A stretch of DNA of 13,936 nucleotides, from the NCBI GenBank assembly GCA_003483125.1, contig DMWU01000011.1, positions 1,703-15,638 on the forward strand. Reading direction: 5' to 3'. The stretch comes from Erythrobacter sp. GTDB taxonomy: Bacteria; Pseudomonadota; Alphaproteobacteria; Sphingomonadales; Sphingomonadaceae. The notes beneath the pieces are model-generated. The model ran no database searches. It saw nothing but the letters and a program-made list of their open reading frames with translations, and was not told the DNA's origin. Both the position numbers and the translations under genes were made by a program. Shown piece by piece: positions 1 to 7,733 of this stretch (position 1 is its first letter; each line of letters opens with the position of its first letter).

Positions 1-342
1 GACTTCAACCAGTCGCTGAACAAGAAGATCCGTGATCTTAGCCTGAAGATGGCGCTTTCGAGCAAGGCAAAGGACGGCCTTCTGGTTGTCGATAGCCTTG
101 AGATGAAAGATGCCAAGACGAAGGTGCTCAACGGTCACTTCGACACGGCTGGCCTCAATGGCAAGGTGCTTGCGATCGACGGCGAGAGCGTGAACGAAGG
201 CTTCATGAAAGCCGCCGGCAATCTGCCGGGCGTAAACGTGCTGCCGGCGATGGGCGCCAATGTCTACGACATTCTCAACCACGACACGCTGATCCTGACC
301 AAGGACGCGGTCGCAAAGCTGGAGGCGCGCTTCAATGGCTAA
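1..342 (+). CDS. rplD: 50S ribosomal protein L4, C-terminal part (5' truncated by window edge)
   Basis: The frame is open from base 1 and gives 113 residues before TAA at 340-342. They read as the C-terminal half of L4: a basic start ([20 protein letters not shown]), then the Rossmann-like core with [15 protein letters not shown] and the closing [18 protein letters not shown] segment. L4 is a primary 23S rRNA-binding protein that helps line the peptide exit tunnel; in E. coli it also represses its own operon, but that leader lies outside this window. The true start is upstream of base 1, so the ATG at 49 is internal. It overlaps rplW by 8 bases (335-342), which suggests coupled translation. 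Confidence 0.95.
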   Translation, partial: DFNQSLNKKIRDLSLKMALSSKAKDGLLVVDSLEMKDAKTKVLNGHFDTAGLNGKVLAIDGESVNEGFMKAAGNLPGVNVLPAMGANVYDILNHDTLILTKDAVAKLEARFNG

Positions 343-646
343 GAAGCAAGAAGTAGATGCGCGTCACTACGACGTGATTTTGGCCCCGCACATCACCGAG
401 AAGTCGACTCTGGCTTCTGAGAACAACGCCGTTGTTTTCAAGGTGGCAGGCGATGCGACCAAGCCGCAGATCAAGGAAGCTGTTGAGGCAATCTACAGGA
501 CCAAAGTTTCGGCAGTGAACACCATCGTGGTGAAGGGCAAGACCAAGCGCTGGAGGGGTAAGCCCTACAAGCGTTCCGACATGAAGAAAGCGATCGTGAC
601 GCTGGCTGAAGGCCAGGATCCGATCGACATCACTAGCGGGATCTGA
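335..646 (+). CDS. rplW: 50S ribosomal protein L23
   Basis: The product is 103 aa, normal for bacterial L23, which sits at the tunnel exit on 23S rRNA domain III and docks the signal recognition particle and trigger factor. Visible family features are the N-terminal [13 protein letters not shown] strand-helix motif, the central [20 protein letters not shown] segment and the basic loop [20 protein letters not shown], followed by a final strand. The ATG at 335 lies inside the last codons of rplD. The start is supported by position and by the usual MAKK-type N terminus. The stop is followed 11 bases later by rplB. Confidence 0.97.
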   Translation: MAKKQEVDARHYDVILAPHITEKSTLASENNAVVFKVAGDATKPQIKEAVEAIYRTKVSAVNTIVVKGKTKRWRGKPYKRSDMKKAIVTLAEGQDPIDITSGI

Positions 647-657
647 GGGCAGGAATA

Positions 658-1494
658 ATGGCACTCAAGAACTACAAACCGACGAGCCCCGCCCGCCGCG
701 GCCTCATCCTCGTCGACAAGACCAGCCTCTGGAAAGGCAAGCCGGTCAAGTCGCTCACGGAAGGCAAGCGCAAGACGGGTGGACGCAACAACAAGGGCCA
801 TGTCACCTCGCGTGGCATTGGCGGCGGTCACAAGCAGAAGTACCGCTACATCGATTTCAAGCGCCGGAAGTGGGACGTTCCTGCAACCGTCGAACGGATC
901 GAATATGACCCGAACCGCACTGCTTTCATCGCACTCCTCAAATATGAGGATGGCGAGCAGGCCTATATCCTTTGCCCGCAGCGCCTAGCTGTTGGCGACA
1001 CGGTATTGGCCGGTGAGAAGGTCGATACGAAGCCAGGCAACGCCATGCTTCTGGGCCAGATGCCTGTTGGCACCATCTGTCACAATGTGGAGATGAAGCC
1101 GGGCAAGGGCGGCCAGATCGCTCGCAGCGCTGGTACCTACGTCCAGATCGTTGGTCGTGACCGCGGTATGGTAATTGCACGCCTCAATTCAGGCGAGCAG
1201 CGTTACCTGCGCAGCGACTGCATGGGCACGGTTGGCGCGGTCTCGAACCCGGACAACCAGAACCAGAACCTGGCCAAGGCCGGTCGTAAACGCTGGATGG
1301 GCGTAAAGCCGCTTACCCGCGGTGTTGCAAAGAACCCGGTCGATCACCCGCATGGTGGTGGTGAAGGCCGTACGTCTGGCGGACGTCATCCGGTGACCCC
1401 ATGGGGCAAGCCGACCAAGGGCGCCCGTACCCGCAAGAACAAGCAGACGGACAAGATGATTATCCGTTCGCGCCACGCGAAGAAGAAGAGGTAA
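658..1494 (+). CDS. rplB: 50S ribosomal protein L2
   Basis: The product is 278 aa, close to the usual 273-280. L2 is one of the most conserved 23S-binding proteins; it is needed for subunit association and supports peptidyl-transferase centre structure. The N terminus [15 protein letters not shown] is typical. The OB-like RNA-binding domain runs roughly from residue 40 to 125 and the SH3-like domain from about 130 to 200. The invariant loop [18 protein letters not shown] lies at 221-238 and includes His230, equivalent to the functionally important E. coli His229. The C-terminal tail is strongly basic and ends in SRHAKKKR. An AGG-type ribosome-binding site lies just upstream (about 648-652). 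Confidence 0.98.
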   Translation: MALKNYKPTSPARRGLILVDKTSLWKGKPVKSLTEGKRKTGGRNNKGHVTSRGIGGGHKQKYRYIDFKRRKWDVPATVERIEYDPNRTAFIALLKYEDGEQAYILCPQRLAVGDTVLAGEKVDTKPGNAMLLGQMPVGTICHNVEMKPGKGGQIARSAGTYVQIVGRDRGMVIARLNSGEQRYLRSDCMGTVGAVSNPDNQNQNLAKAGRKRWMGVKPLTRGVAKNPVDHPHGGGEGRTSGGRHPVTPWGKPTKGARTRKNKQTDKMIIRSRHAKKKR

Positions 1495-1500
1495 GACACG

Positions 1501-1776
1501 ATGGCACGTTCCGTCTGGAAAGGTCCGTTCGTCGAGCTCAGCCTTCTGAAGAAGGCGGAGGACGCACAGGACAGCGGTGGCAACAAGCCGATCAAGACCT
1601 GGTCGCGTCGTTCCACGATCCTGCCGCAATTCGTCGGCCTGACGTTCAACGTCTACAATGGCCAGAAGTTCATCCCGGTCTCTGTTTCTGAAGAGATGGT
1701 CGGTCACAAGCTTGGCGAGTTCGCGCCCACGCGCAACTTCCCGGGCCACGCTGCCGACAAGAAGGGTAAGCGCTAA
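1501..1776 (+). CDS. rpsS: 30S ribosomal protein S19
   Basis: The product is 91 aa, the usual length. S19 sits in the head of the 30S subunit with S13 and contacts the A-site finger of 23S rRNA. Recognisable motifs are [12 protein letters not shown] at the N terminus, [19 protein letters not shown] in the centre, and [16 protein letters not shown] near the C terminus. AGAGG at about 1487-1491, inside the end of rplB, serves as ribosome-binding site. The stop overlaps the rplV start by one base (TAATG, 1774-1778). Confidence 0.98.
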   Translation: MARSVWKGPFVELSLLKKAEDAQDSGGNKPIKTWSRRSTILPQFVGLTFNVYNGQKFIPVSVSEEMVGHKLGEFAPTRNFPGHAADKKGKR

Positions 1777-2153
1777 TGGGTAAGGCAAAAGCACCCCGTC
1801 GCGTAGGCGACAACGAGGCGCTGGCTGTTGGTACCACGATCCGTGGTTCCGCACAGAAGCTCAACCTCGTTGCAGAGCTGATCCGCGGCAAGAAGGCTGA
1901 AGAAGCCTTGAACATCCTCTCCTTCAGCAAGAAGGCGATGGCGCGTGACGCCAGCAAGGTACTCGCATCTGCGATCGCCAATGCAGAAAACAACCACAAT
2001 CTCGATGTCGACGCGCTCGTCGTAGCGGAAGCTTCGGTTGGCAAGTCGATCACGATGAAGCGTTTCCACACCCGCGGTCGCGGCAAGTCGACCCGGATCC
2101 TCAAGCCGTTCAGCCGGCTGCGGATCGTGGTGCGCGAACAGGAAGAGGCGTAA
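1776..2153 (+). CDS. rplV: 50S ribosomal protein L22
   Basis: The product is 125 aa. L22 contacts all 23S domains, and its long beta-hairpin lines the exit tunnel; that hairpin is where macrolide-resistance changes arise in other bacteria. The hairpin is visible as [20 protein letters not shown] near the C terminus. The helical core includes [18 protein letters not shown] and [13 protein letters not shown], a classic family signature. No insertion or deletion in the hairpin tip is apparent. The one-base overlap with rpsS suggests coupling. The stop is followed almost directly by rpsC at 2155. Confidence 0.97.
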   Translation: MGKAKAPRRVGDNEALAVGTTIRGSAQKLNLVAELIRGKKAEEALNILSFSKKAMARDASKVLASAIANAENNHNLDVDALVVAEASVGKSITMKRFHTRGRGKSTRILKPFSRLRIVVREQEEA

Positions 2154-2154
2154 G

Positions 2155-2850
2155 ATGGGTCAGAAGAGCAATCCGATCGGTCTGCGCCTGCAGATCAACC
2201 GTACCTGGGACAGCCGCTGGTATGCCGAAGGGCGTGACTATGCCAAGCTGCTCAAGGAAGACATCGAAATCCGTAAGTACATCCTTGAAACCGTGCCGCA
2301 GGCTGCGATTTCAAAGGTTGTGATTGAGCGTCCGGCCAAGCTGTGCCGCATCTCGATCTATGCTGCCCGCCCCGGTGTGATCATCGGCAAGAAGGGCGCG
2401 GATATCGAGAAGCTGCGCCAGAAGCTTGCGGTTATGACCGACAGCGAAGTGAAGCTGAACATTGTTGAGATCCGCAAGCCGGAAGTCGACGCCAAGCTTG
2501 TTGCACAGGGCGTTGCTGACCAGCTGATCCGCCGTGTTGCTTTCCGCCGTGCGATGAAGCGCGCCGTTCAGTCGGCTCTTCGTCTGGGCGCTGAAGGCAT
2601 CAAGATCACTTGTGGTGGTCGCCTTGGCGGCGCGGAAATCGCTCGCGTTGAATGGTACCGCGAAGGTCGTGTGCCGCTGCACACACTGCGCGCCAATGTT
2701 GATTATGCAGAAGCGGAAGCTCTTACCGCCTACGGCATCATCGGCATCAAGGTGTGGATCTTCAAGGGTGAGATCATGGCGCATGATCCTACGGCGCAAG
2801 ATCGCCTGATGATGGAAGCACAGACGTCCGGCGTCCGGCCGGCACGTTGA
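2155..2850 (+). CDS. rpsC: 30S ribosomal protein S3
   Basis: The product is 231 aa, a normal length. S3 forms part of the mRNA entry channel and its helicase activity with S4 and S5. The N terminus [13 protein letters not shown] is canonical. The KH type II RNA-binding domain spans roughly residues 40-110, with the GxxG loop as GKKG at about 78-81 ([14 protein letters not shown]). The C-terminal domain shows [23 protein letters not shown] and ends with the [14 protein letters not shown] strand typical of S3. A GAGG-containing site inside the end of rplV provides the ribosome-binding site. Confidence 0.98.
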   Translation: MGQKSNPIGLRLQINRTWDSRWYAEGRDYAKLLKEDIEIRKYILETVPQAAISKVVIERPAKLCRISIYAARPGVIIGKKGADIEKLRQKLAVMTDSEVKLNIVEIRKPEVDAKLVAQGVADQLIRRVAFRRAMKRAVQSALRLGAEGIKITCGGRLGGAEIARVEWYREGRVPLHTLRANVDYAEAEALTAYGIIGIKVWIFKGEIMAHDPTAQDRLMMEAQTSGVRPAR

Positions 2851-2864
2851 GGTGAGTAGATAAG

Positions 2865-3302
2865 ATGCTGCAACCAAAGAAAACCAAATTCCGCAAGGCG
2901 TTCAAGGGCAAGATCAATGGCAACGCCAAGGGCGGCACCGCGCTGAACTTCGGCTCATACGGTCTGAAGGCTCTTGAGCCTGAGCGTATCACTGCGCGCC
3001 AGATCGAAGCTGCTCGTCGTGCAATTACGCGTCACATCAAGCGTCAAGGTCGCCTATGGATCCGCGTATTCCCCGATGTGCCGGTATCGAAGAAGCCTGC
3101 CGAAGTCCGTCAGGGTAAGGGCAAGGGGTCAATCGAATATTGGGCAGCCCGGGTAAAACCTGGCCGCATCCTGTTCGAGCTCGACGGTGTACCGGGCCCG
3201 CTGGCAGCCAGCGCGTTTGAACGTGCTGCGATGAAGCTGCCCATCAAGACCAAGGTTGTTGCCCGTATGGGTGACACTTCGCACCTGGGAGGCAACAAAT
3301 GA
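2865..3302 (+). CDS. rplP: 50S ribosomal protein L16
   Basis: The product is 145 aa; most L16 are 136-145. L16 binds near the A-site tRNA and is a late assembly protein. [16 protein letters not shown] is the canonical start, and [18 protein letters not shown] marks the first helix. The conserved loop appears as [14 protein letters not shown] at about 77-89, with Arg82 at the position close to the Arg81 that is hydroxylated in E. coli. The base after that Arg codon gives Gln where Met is commonest, an unremarkable variation. The upstream leader GAGGTGAG at 2849-2856 is the probable ribosome-binding site. It overlaps rpmC by four bases (ATGA). Confidence 0.97.
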   Translation: MLQPKKTKFRKAFKGKINGNAKGGTALNFGSYGLKALEPERITARQIEAARRAITRHIKRQGRLWIRVFPDVPVSKKPAEVRQGKGKGSIEYWAARVKPGRILFELDGVPGPLAASAFERAAMKLPIKTKVVARMGDTSHLGGNK

Positions 3303-3508
3303 GCAAGATTGAAGATCTTCGTACGAAGACCGACGACCAGCTTGATGCCGAACTGACCGAGCTTAAGCGCGAGCAGTTCAATCTGCGTTTCCAGGCTGCA
3401 ACCAACCAGCTTGAAGCGCCTTCGCGGGTCAAGGAAGTGCGTCGCACGATCGCTCAGATCAAGACGCTGCAGAATGAGCGTGCCGCTGCTGCGGCCGCCA
3501 AGGCTTGA
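3299..3508 (+). CDS. rpmC: 50S ribosomal protein L29
   Basis: The product is 69 aa, typical for this small two-helix protein next to L23 at the tunnel exit. The family signature is [18 protein letters not shown] followed by [14 protein letters not shown]. The last residues are an Ala-rich tail ([10 protein letters not shown]). The ATG at 3299 overlaps the rplP stop in the arrangement ATGA, and GGGAGG just upstream (3288-3293) is a strong ribosome-binding site. The spacing and order rplP-rpmC-rpsQ are the standard S10-operon order. Confidence 0.96.
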   Translation: MSKIEDLRTKTDDQLDAELTELKREQFNLRFQAATNQLEAPSRVKEVRRTIAQIKTLQNERAAAAAAKA

Positions 3509-3519
3509 GGAGCTAGACA

Positions 3520-3810
3520 ATGCCGAAACGTATCCTGATCGGAACTGTCACCTCCGACAAGACCGACAAGACTGTGACCGTGAAGGTCGAGCGCAAGGTG
3601 AAACACCCGCTTTACGGGAAGATCATCCGGCGTTCGAAGAAGTATCACGCTCATGATGAGAAGAATGAATATGCGGTTGGCGACACCGTCCGGATCGAGG
3701 AGACCAAGCCGATTTCCAAGACCAAGACCTGGGCAGTACTCGATCGCGTAACAGCAGGCGGCACTCAGGCGGTTGAAGCCGACCTGGAAGTCGAAGCTGC
3801 CGGCAACTGA
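3520..3810 (+). CDS. rpsQ: 30S ribosomal protein S17
   Basis: The product is 96 aa, about ten residues longer than E. coli S17 because of an acidic tail ([12 protein letters not shown]). S17 is an OB-fold primary 16S rRNA-binding protein. Visible motifs are [21 protein letters not shown], the [20 protein letters not shown] loop and the [19 protein letters not shown] strand, a family signature. GAGGAG at 3507-3512 provides a clear ribosome-binding site. In E. coli this is the last gene of the S10 operon; here a 61-base gap follows before rplN. Confidence 0.97.
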   Translation: MPKRILIGTVTSDKTDKTVTVKVERKVKHPLYGKIIRRSKKYHAHDEKNEYAVGDTVRIEETKPISKTKTWAVLDRVTAGGTQAVEADLEVEAAGN

Positions 3811-3824
3811 AGTTTAGACGTTAG

Positions 3825-3842
3825 GAACTGCCAGGCAGGTTC
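3825..3842 (+). promoter_or_regulatory. Small hairpin in the rpsQ-rplN gap (S10/spc boundary)
   Basis: GAACTGC (3825-3831) can pair with GCAG (3835-3838) plus TTC (3840-3842), leaving loop CAG and one bulged G at 3839, seven base pairs in all. No run of T follows, so it is unlikely to be a strong intrinsic terminator. The position matches the boundary between the S10 and spc operons in E. coli. A role in attenuation or mRNA processing is inference. Confidence 0.35.
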
Positions 3843-3871
3843 TGGCAAGCCAATGAGAAGGAACCGGATCA

Positions 3872-4240
3872 ATGATCCAGATGCAATCCAATCTCGACGT
3901 CGCGGACAATAGCGGCGCAAAGCGCGTCCAGTGCATCAAGGTACTGGGCGGGTCGAAGCGTCGTACTGCGTCTGTTGGCGACGTGATCGTGGTTTCCGTT
4001 AAGGAAGCGCAGCCACGTGCCCGCGTTAAGAAGGGCGACGTACATCGTGCTGTGATCGTGCGCACCAAGAAGGACGTTCGCCGTCCCGATGGCAGCGTTA
4101 TTCGTTTTGACAGCAACGCTGCTGTGCTTGTGAATAAGAGCGAAGAGCCAATCGGCACTCGTATCTTCGGCCCGGTTGTGCGCGAACTGCGCGGCCGCGG
4201 CTTCATGAAGATCATCTCGCTCGCTCCGGAGGTGCTGTAA
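3872..4240 (+). CDS. rplN: 50S ribosomal protein L14
   Basis: The product is 122 aa, the universal length. L14 sits at the subunit interface next to L19 and contacts 16S rRNA helix 14. The start [31 protein letters not shown] is canonical; [11 protein letters not shown] and the Arg-rich region before [12 protein letters not shown] follow, and the C terminus has [18 protein letters not shown] at 3858-3862 is the ribosome-binding site. It is the first gene of the spc-type block. Its stop overlaps the rplX start by one base. Confidence 0.98.
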   Translation: MIQMQSNLDVADNSGAKRVQCIKVLGGSKRRTASVGDVIVVSVKEAQPRARVKKGDVHRAVIVRTKKDVRRPDGSVIRFDSNAAVLVNKSEEPIGTRIFGPVVRELRGRGFMKIISLAPEVL

Positions 4241-4560
4241 TGGCTGCTGCGAAGATCAAGAAGGGTGACAGCGTCGTCGTCCTGTCCGGCAAGGACAAGG
4301 GCATGACCGGTACTGTTTCGAAGGTCCTGCCTAAAGAAGGCAAGGTCATCGTTGAAGGTGCCAATGTCGCTACCCGTCACCGTAAGCCGAGCCAGGCCAA
4401 CCCGCAGGGTGGCATCGATCGCCGTGAGGCCCCGATGCACATTGCAAAGGTTGCCGTGGCAGATCCTAAAGATGGCAAGCCTACCCGTGTCCGCTTCGAA
4501 GAGCGTGACGGCAAGAAGGTGCGCGTTGCCGTAAAGAGTGGGGAGACCATCGATGGCTGA
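4240..4560 (+). CDS. rplX: 50S ribosomal protein L24
   Basis: The product is 106 aa, normal for L24, an early assembly-initiator protein bound to 23S domain I near the tunnel exit. The KOW motif is clear at the N terminus ([20 protein letters not shown]), followed by [15 protein letters not shown] and the [18 protein letters not shown] segment. A strong ribosome-binding sequence GGAGGTG (4228-4234) lies inside rplN. The last eight bases overlap the preferred rplE start at 4553. Confidence 0.97.
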   Translation: MAAAKIKKGDSVVVLSGKDKGMTGTVSKVLPKEGKVIVEGANVATRHRKPSQANPQGGIDRREAPMHIAKVAVADPKDGKPTRVRFEERDGKKVRVAVKSGETIDG

Positions 4561-5134
4561 TTATACACCCCGCCAGAAGCAGAAGTATGAGGACCAGATC
4601 GTCAAGGCGATGACCGAAAAGTTCGGTTACAAGAACCGCCTTGAAGTTCCCAAGCTCGAAAAGATCACGCTCAACATGGGCGTTGGCGAAGCGAGCCAGG
4701 ACAAGAAGAAGGTCCAGATTGCTGCAGAAGAAATGGCCTTGATTGCCGGCCAGAAGCCGGTTGTTACTCGGGCCAAGAAATCGATCGCGCAGTTCAAGCT
4801 GCGTGAGGGCATGCCAATTGGTTGCAAGGTAACTTTGCGCCGTGACCGTATGTTCGAATTTCTTGATCGTCTGGTGACCATCGCAATGCCTCGTATCCGC
4901 GACTTCCGTGGGCTCAACCCCAAGTCGTTCGATGGCCGTGGCAACTATGCGATGGGTCTCAAGGAACAGATCGTGTTCCCCGAGATCAGTTACGACAAGA
5001 TCGATAAGGTGCGTGGCATGGATATCATCGTCACCACTACCGCGAAAACCGACGAGGAAGCACGCGAACTGCTTATGCTGTTCGGCTTCCCGTTCCCGGC
5101 TGAAGCAACAGCTGAAGATAAGGAGGCGGCGTGA
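4553..5134 (+). CDS. rplE: 50S ribosomal protein L5
   Basis: The product is 193 aa from ATG 4553 ([15 protein letters not shown]). A GTG five codons upstream (4538) is in frame, but ATG 4553 is preferred because GGGGAG at 4540-4545 is correctly spaced for it and the N terminus fits the family. L5 binds 5S rRNA and contacts P-site tRNA and S13. Visible motifs are [15 protein letters not shown], the region of [22 protein letters not shown], and [20 protein letters not shown], which are strong L5 signatures. The gene overlaps rplX by eight bases. In E. coli S8 represses the spc mRNA near the rplE start; I could not identify that structure here. Confidence 0.96.
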   Translation: MADYTPRQKQKYEDQIVKAMTEKFGYKNRLEVPKLEKITLNMGVGEASQDKKKVQIAAEEMALIAGQKPVVTRAKKSIAQFKLREGMPIGCKVTLRRDRMFEFLDRLVTIAMPRIRDFRGLNPKSFDGRGNYAMGLKEQIVFPEISYDKIDKVRGMDIIVTTTAKTDEEARELLMLFGFPFPAEATAEDKEAA

Positions 5135-5159
5135 GCCGCTAAACGGAGAGCTTAAGTCC

Positions 5160-5465
5160 ATGGCGAAACTGAGTTCCACGAACAAGAATGAGCGTCGCAA
5201 GAAGCTTGTTCAGAAGTACGCAAGCAAATATGCCAAGCTTAAGGCAATTGCGGCGGATGAATCGCTTGATGAGAGCGAACGTCTGATCGCGCGCCTGAAG
5301 ATGGCTGAAATCCCGCGCAACGCTAACCCGACGCGTGTTCGCAATCGCTGCAACACGACCGGTCGCCCGCGCGGCTATTACCGCAAGTTCGGCCTGTGCC
5401 GTATTGAGCTGCGGGACAAGGCCAATAAAGGCCTGATCCCTGGCGTAACGAAGTCGAGCTGGTGA
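5160..5465 (+). CDS. rpsN: 30S ribosomal protein S14 (long, zinc-free type)
   Basis: The product is 101 aa, beginning [16 protein letters not shown] at ATG 5160. The frame is open for a long way upstream, but that portion overlaps rplE out of frame and is not coding. CGGAGAG at 5144-5150 gives the ribosome-binding site. Family signatures are [21 protein letters not shown] and [14 protein letters not shown], ending in [11 protein letters not shown]. The two CxxC pairs of the short zinc-binding S14 are absent (single Cys residues only), so this is the classic long form found in proteobacteria. S14 belongs to the 30S head near the decoding region. Confidence 0.97.
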   Translation: MAKLSSTNKNERRKKLVQKYASKYAKLKAIAADESLDESERLIARLKMAEIPRNANPTRVRNRCNTTGRPRGYYRKFGLCRIELRDKANKGLIPGVTKSSW

Positions 5466-5476
5466 GGGTCTGAACG

Positions 5477-5872
5477 ATGGCAATGACTGATCCATTGGGT
5501 GATATGCTCACCCGTATCCGTAACGGCCAGCGTGCGAAGAAGGACTCTGTCCTTTCGCCCGCTTCCAAGCTGCGCGCAAATGTGCTTGAAGTTCTTCAGC
5601 GCGAAGGCTTCATCCGCGGTTACAGCGAAGATGAAAGCGGCAAGCACAAGGCGCTGCGGATCGAACTGAAATATTTCGAATGCGAGCCTGCGATCAAATA
5701 TGTCGCACGCGTCTCCAAGCCTGGTCGCCGGATCTATTCGGGTTCGAAAGAACTGCCGACTGTCCGCAACGGCCTTGGCATCACCATCGTCTCGACGCCC
5801 AAGGGTGTGCTTTCTGACAATGAAGCACGCGCTGAAAACGTCGGCGGCGAAGTGCTGGCGGAGGTGTTCTGA
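5477..5872 (+). CDS. rpsH: 30S ribosomal protein S8
   Basis: The product is 131 aa, the usual length. S8 binds the central domain of 16S rRNA and, in E. coli, represses the spc operon. The start [18 protein letters not shown] is canonical. The middle shows [13 protein letters not shown], and the C-terminal signature is [19 protein letters not shown] followed by [15 protein letters not shown] at 5464-5468, overlapping the rpsN stop, is the likely ribosome-binding site. The stop overlaps rplF by one base (TGATG at 5870-5874). Confidence 0.98.
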   Translation: MAMTDPLGDMLTRIRNGQRAKKDSVLSPASKLRANVLEVLQREGFIRGYSEDESGKHKALRIELKYFECEPAIKYVARVSKPGRRIYSGSKELPTVRNGLGITIVSTPKGVLSDNEARAENVGGEVLAEVF

Positions 5873-6405
5873 TGAGCCGCATCGGTAAAAAGCCGGTGGT
5901 GATTCCTGGTGGTGTCACCGCCGATATCGAAGAGGGCATGCTGACCGTGAAGGGCCCCAAGGGTACCCTTTCATTGGGGCTTTCCGACCTTATCGATTAC
6001 AAGATCGAGGGCGAGGAAATCCAGGTCAACCCGGCCAACGACACCAAGCAGGCGCGCTCTTACTGGGGCATGCAGCGCACGCTGGTTTCCAACCTGGTTG
6101 AAGGCGTGACCGAGGGCTTCTCGAAGACGCTCGAGATTTCAGGCGTAGGTTATCGTGCGCAGGCACAGGGCCGGAAGCTCACGCTCCAGCTCGGTTTCAG
6201 CCACGATGTCGATATCGATGTGCCTGAAGGCATTGAGGTGAAGACGCCCGACCAGACCACTGTAATCGTAAGCGGTATCGACAAGCAGGCTGTTGGCCAG
6301 CTTGCCGCTGAAATTCGTCGCTGGCGCAAGCCTGAGCCTTACAAGGGCAAGGGCATCAAGTACCAGGGCGAATATGTCTTCCGCAAGGAAGGGAAGAAGA
6401 AGTAA
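5872..6405 (+). CDS. rplF: 50S ribosomal protein L6
   Basis: The product is 177 aa, the standard length. L6 has two homologous alpha-beta domains and lies near the sarcin-ricin loop and the factor-binding site. Signatures are [15 protein letters not shown] at the start, [14 protein letters not shown] sequence ([12 protein letters not shown]) in domain 1, [25 protein letters not shown] at the domain junction, and the final [18 protein letters not shown] motif. GGAGGTG inside the rpsH end (5860-5866) is the ribosome-binding site. One base separates it from rplR. Confidence 0.98.
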   Translation: MSRIGKKPVVIPGGVTADIEEGMLTVKGPKGTLSLGLSDLIDYKIEGEEIQVNPANDTKQARSYWGMQRTLVSNLVEGVTEGFSKTLEISGVGYRAQAQGRKLTLQLGFSHDVDIDVPEGIEVKTPDQTTVIVSGIDKQAVGQLAAEIRRWRKPEPYKGKGIKYQGEYVFRKEGKKK

Positions 6406-6406
6406 G

Positions 6407-6751
6407 ATGGCAAAGCTTTCTCTCTTTGAACGCCGTCGTCGGCGTGTTCGCACAGCGATCAAGAGCCGCGCTGGTGATCGTCCGCGCCTGTCAGTGCATC
6501 GCACCGGCAAGCACATCTATGCGCAGATCATCGATGACAATGATGGCCGCACGCTTGCCTCTGCTTCGACGCTGGGCGGCAAGTCTTCGGGCGCGAATGT
6601 CGATGCTGCCACCAAGGTTGGCAAGGATATCGCCGCAGCAGCCAAGAAGGCTGGCGTGACCACCGTCGTGTTTGATCGCGGCGGGTTCCTGTTCCACGGC
6701 CGCGTCAAGGCGCTGGCCGATGCCGCTCGCGAAGGCGGGCTGGAGTTCTGA
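6407..6751 (+). CDS. rplR: 50S ribosomal protein L18
   Basis: The product is 114 aa from ATG 6407 ([19 protein letters not shown]). In-frame sequence continues upstream but overlaps rplF, so this ATG, directly after the rplF stop and preceded by AAGGAAGGGAAG, is the start. L18 binds 5S rRNA together with L5 and L25; the Arg-rich N terminus and [20 protein letters not shown] are the RNA-binding signature. The C terminus has [28 protein letters not shown], the standard ending. rpsE follows two bases after the stop. Confidence 0.97.
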   Translation: MAKLSLFERRRRRVRTAIKSRAGDRPRLSVHRTGKHIYAQIIDDNDGRTLASASTLGGKSSGANVDAATKVGKDIAAAAKKAGVTTVVFDRGGFLFHGRVKALADAAREGGLEF

Positions 6752-6753
6752 TA

Positions 6754-7065
6754 ATGGCTGATAAAAAGAAAACTGAAGAAGCAAAGGCTGAAAAGGCACC
6801 GAAGTCTGAAGCTACGAAGAAGCCGGCGAAGGCCAAAGCCAAGACTGCAAAGGCTAAGGCAGAGGCTGAAGCTGCTCCTGCTGAAGAAGCAAAGGCTGAA
6901 GAAGCTGCGCCTGTAGAGGCGAAGGCTGAAGAGGCCCCGGCTGCAGAAGCTAAGGCAGAGGAAGCTCCGGCTGAAAAGGCCCAAGCGGAAGCTGCACCAG
7001 CCAAAGAGGCCAAAGCTGAAGAAGCACCTGCAGAGGAAGCCAAGGCAGAAGCAGCTCCGGCGTAA
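6754..7065 (+). CDS. N-terminal Ala/Glu/Lys-rich part of the S5 gene, ending at an in-frame TAA
   Basis: This reads 103 residues, MADKKKTEEAKAEKAPKSEA and onward, composed almost only of Ala, Glu, Lys and Pro. Residues 1-40 are Lys-rich; residues 41-100 are six decapeptide repeats. The frame ends at TAA 7063-7065 but the following sequence in the same frame runs, without another stop, into the S5 core. The start follows rplR by two bases and is preceded by GGAG (6742-6745), exactly where rpsE should begin. I read this as the N-terminal extension of ribosomal protein S5 rather than an independent gene. If the stop is real, it would encode a free acidic/basic low-complexity peptide of unknown function. 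Confidence 0.7.
   Translation: MADKKKTEEAKAEKAPKSEATKKPAKAKAKTAKAKAEAEAAPAEEAKAEEAAPVEAKAEEAPAAEAKAEEAPAEKAQAEAAPAKEAKAEEAPAEEAKAEAAPA
6874..7053 (+). repeat. Six in-frame 30-base repeats encoding a decapeptide (APAxEAKAEE)
   Basis: Residues 41-100 of the reading frame divide evenly into units APAEEAKAEE, AAPVEAKAEE, APAAEAKAEE, APAEKAQAEA, APAKEAKAEE and APAEEAKAEA. A seventh unit starts with APA and is then cut by TAA. The DNA of the units is diverged mainly at synonymous positions (GCT/GCA/GCC/GCG, GAA/GAG), so the peptide is kept better than the DNA. There are no unique spacers, so this is not a CRISPR array. Confidence 0.85.
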
Positions 7066-7215
7066 GCATCTGAAGCTGCACCGGTTGAGCAGCCGCAGCA
7101 GCGCGAAGGTCGTGGCCGTGGCCGCGGTGGCAATCGCGAGGGTGGCCGTGGCCGTGGTCGCGGTCGTGACCGTAACCGTCATGAAGAGGAAGATGACGGC
7201 ATCATCGAAAAGCTG
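7063..7215 (+). other. In-frame TAA plus the Arg-Gly box of the S5 extension
   Basis: TAA at 7063-7065 is followed in the same frame by 50 codons without a canonical start. They read [14 protein letters not shown], then an Arg-Gly-rich stretch (about 7111-7179, [20 protein letters not shown]), then [12 protein letters not shown] leading straight into the S5 core at VHINRV. The composition and order (acidic linker, RG box, [17 protein letters not shown]) look like genuine protein-coding sequence. Whether it is translated depends on the stop: by readthrough, or because the stop is a base error. GAA (Glu) or AAA (Lys) to TAA would each need one change, and Glu fits the repeat pattern best. Confidence 0.65.
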
Positions 7216-7728
7216 GTGCACATCAACCGCGTTTCTAAGACGGTTAAGGGCGGTAAACGTTTCGGCTTCGCGGCGCTGGTTGTTGTGGGTGACGGATCGG
7301 GCCGCGTAGGCTTTGGTCACGGCAAGGCGCGCGAAGTGCCTGAAGCCATCACAAAGGCAACAGCTGCGGCTCGCAAGAAGATGATCCGCATTCCTTTGAA
7401 AGAAGGCCGTACGCTGCACCATGATGGCCGCGGCCGTTTCGGTGCCGGCAAGGTAACCGTTCGCACAGCGCCTCCAGGAACCGGCATCATCGCCGGTGGC
7501 CCGATGCGCGCCGTGTTCGAAAGCCTGGGTGTTGCAGACGTGGTGACCAAATCGGTCGGTACTTCCAACCCTTACAACATGATCCGCGCTACTTTTGACG
7601 CGCTTGCAAACCAGTCTTCGCCGAAGTCTGTTGCACAGCGTCGTGGCAAGAAGGTTGCAGACCTGCTTGGCCGTGGTGGTGCTAGCGAGGCAGAAGTGGA
7701 AGCTGATGCCGCAGCGATTGCGGAGTAA
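7216..7728 (+). CDS. rpsE: 30S ribosomal protein S5 (core; true N terminus uncertain)
   Basis: From GTG 7216 this gives 170 aa, similar to the 166-aa E. coli protein. S5 lines the mRNA entry site, acts with S3 and S4 in mRNA unwinding and contributes to decoding accuracy. Signatures are [20 protein letters not shown] (double-stranded-RNA-binding-like domain), [21 protein letters not shown], the [15 protein letters not shown] motif, and [18 protein letters not shown] 7216 is the first canonical in-frame start after the TAA at 7063, but it lacks a good ribosome-binding site and would remove the EKL part of the first strand. Homology clearly extends upstream to at least 7198, so the gene probably begins at 6754 and the stop is the anomaly. 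Confidence 0.9.
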   Translation: MHINRVSKTVKGGKRFGFAALVVVGDGSGRVGFGHGKAREVPEAITKATAAARKKMIRIPLKEGRTLHHDGRGRFGAGKVTVRTAPPGTGIIAGGPMRAVFESLGVADVVTKSVGTSNPYNMIRATFDALANQSSPKSVAQRRGKKVADLLGRGGASEAEVEADAAAIAE

Positions 7729-7733
7729 TCACG

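Noticed and set aside
1189..1854. Reverse-strand 221-codon frame opposite rplB-rpsS-rplV
   Set aside because: Fully covered by three certain + strand ribosomal genes; it crosses gene boundaries and shows no known domain.
4538..4552. GTG 4538 as rplE start
   Set aside because: The five extra residues MGRPS are not family-like, and GGGGAG at 4540-4545 is correctly spaced for ATG 4553.
4481..5200. Reverse-strand 239-codon frame opposite rplX-rplE
   Set aside because: A shadow of conserved ribosomal genes with no recognisable domain.
6874..7053. Possible CRISPR or non-coding tandem array with a 30-base period
   Set aside because: Units are adjacent, in frame and coding, with no unique spacers; the peptide is better conserved than the DNA.
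7085..7309. Frameshift explanation for rpsE through another + strand frame
   Set aside because: The segment before and after the TAA is in one frame (6754, 7066 and 7216 are congruent), so no frameshift is needed; the other frame reads Val/Ala-rich nonsense.
6517..7422. Long reverse-strand frame (301 codons) rich in Cys, Ser, Leu and Phe
   Set aside because: It is the complement of the Ala/Glu/Lys repeats and the S5 RG region; composition is a mirror artefact and no known protein is visible.
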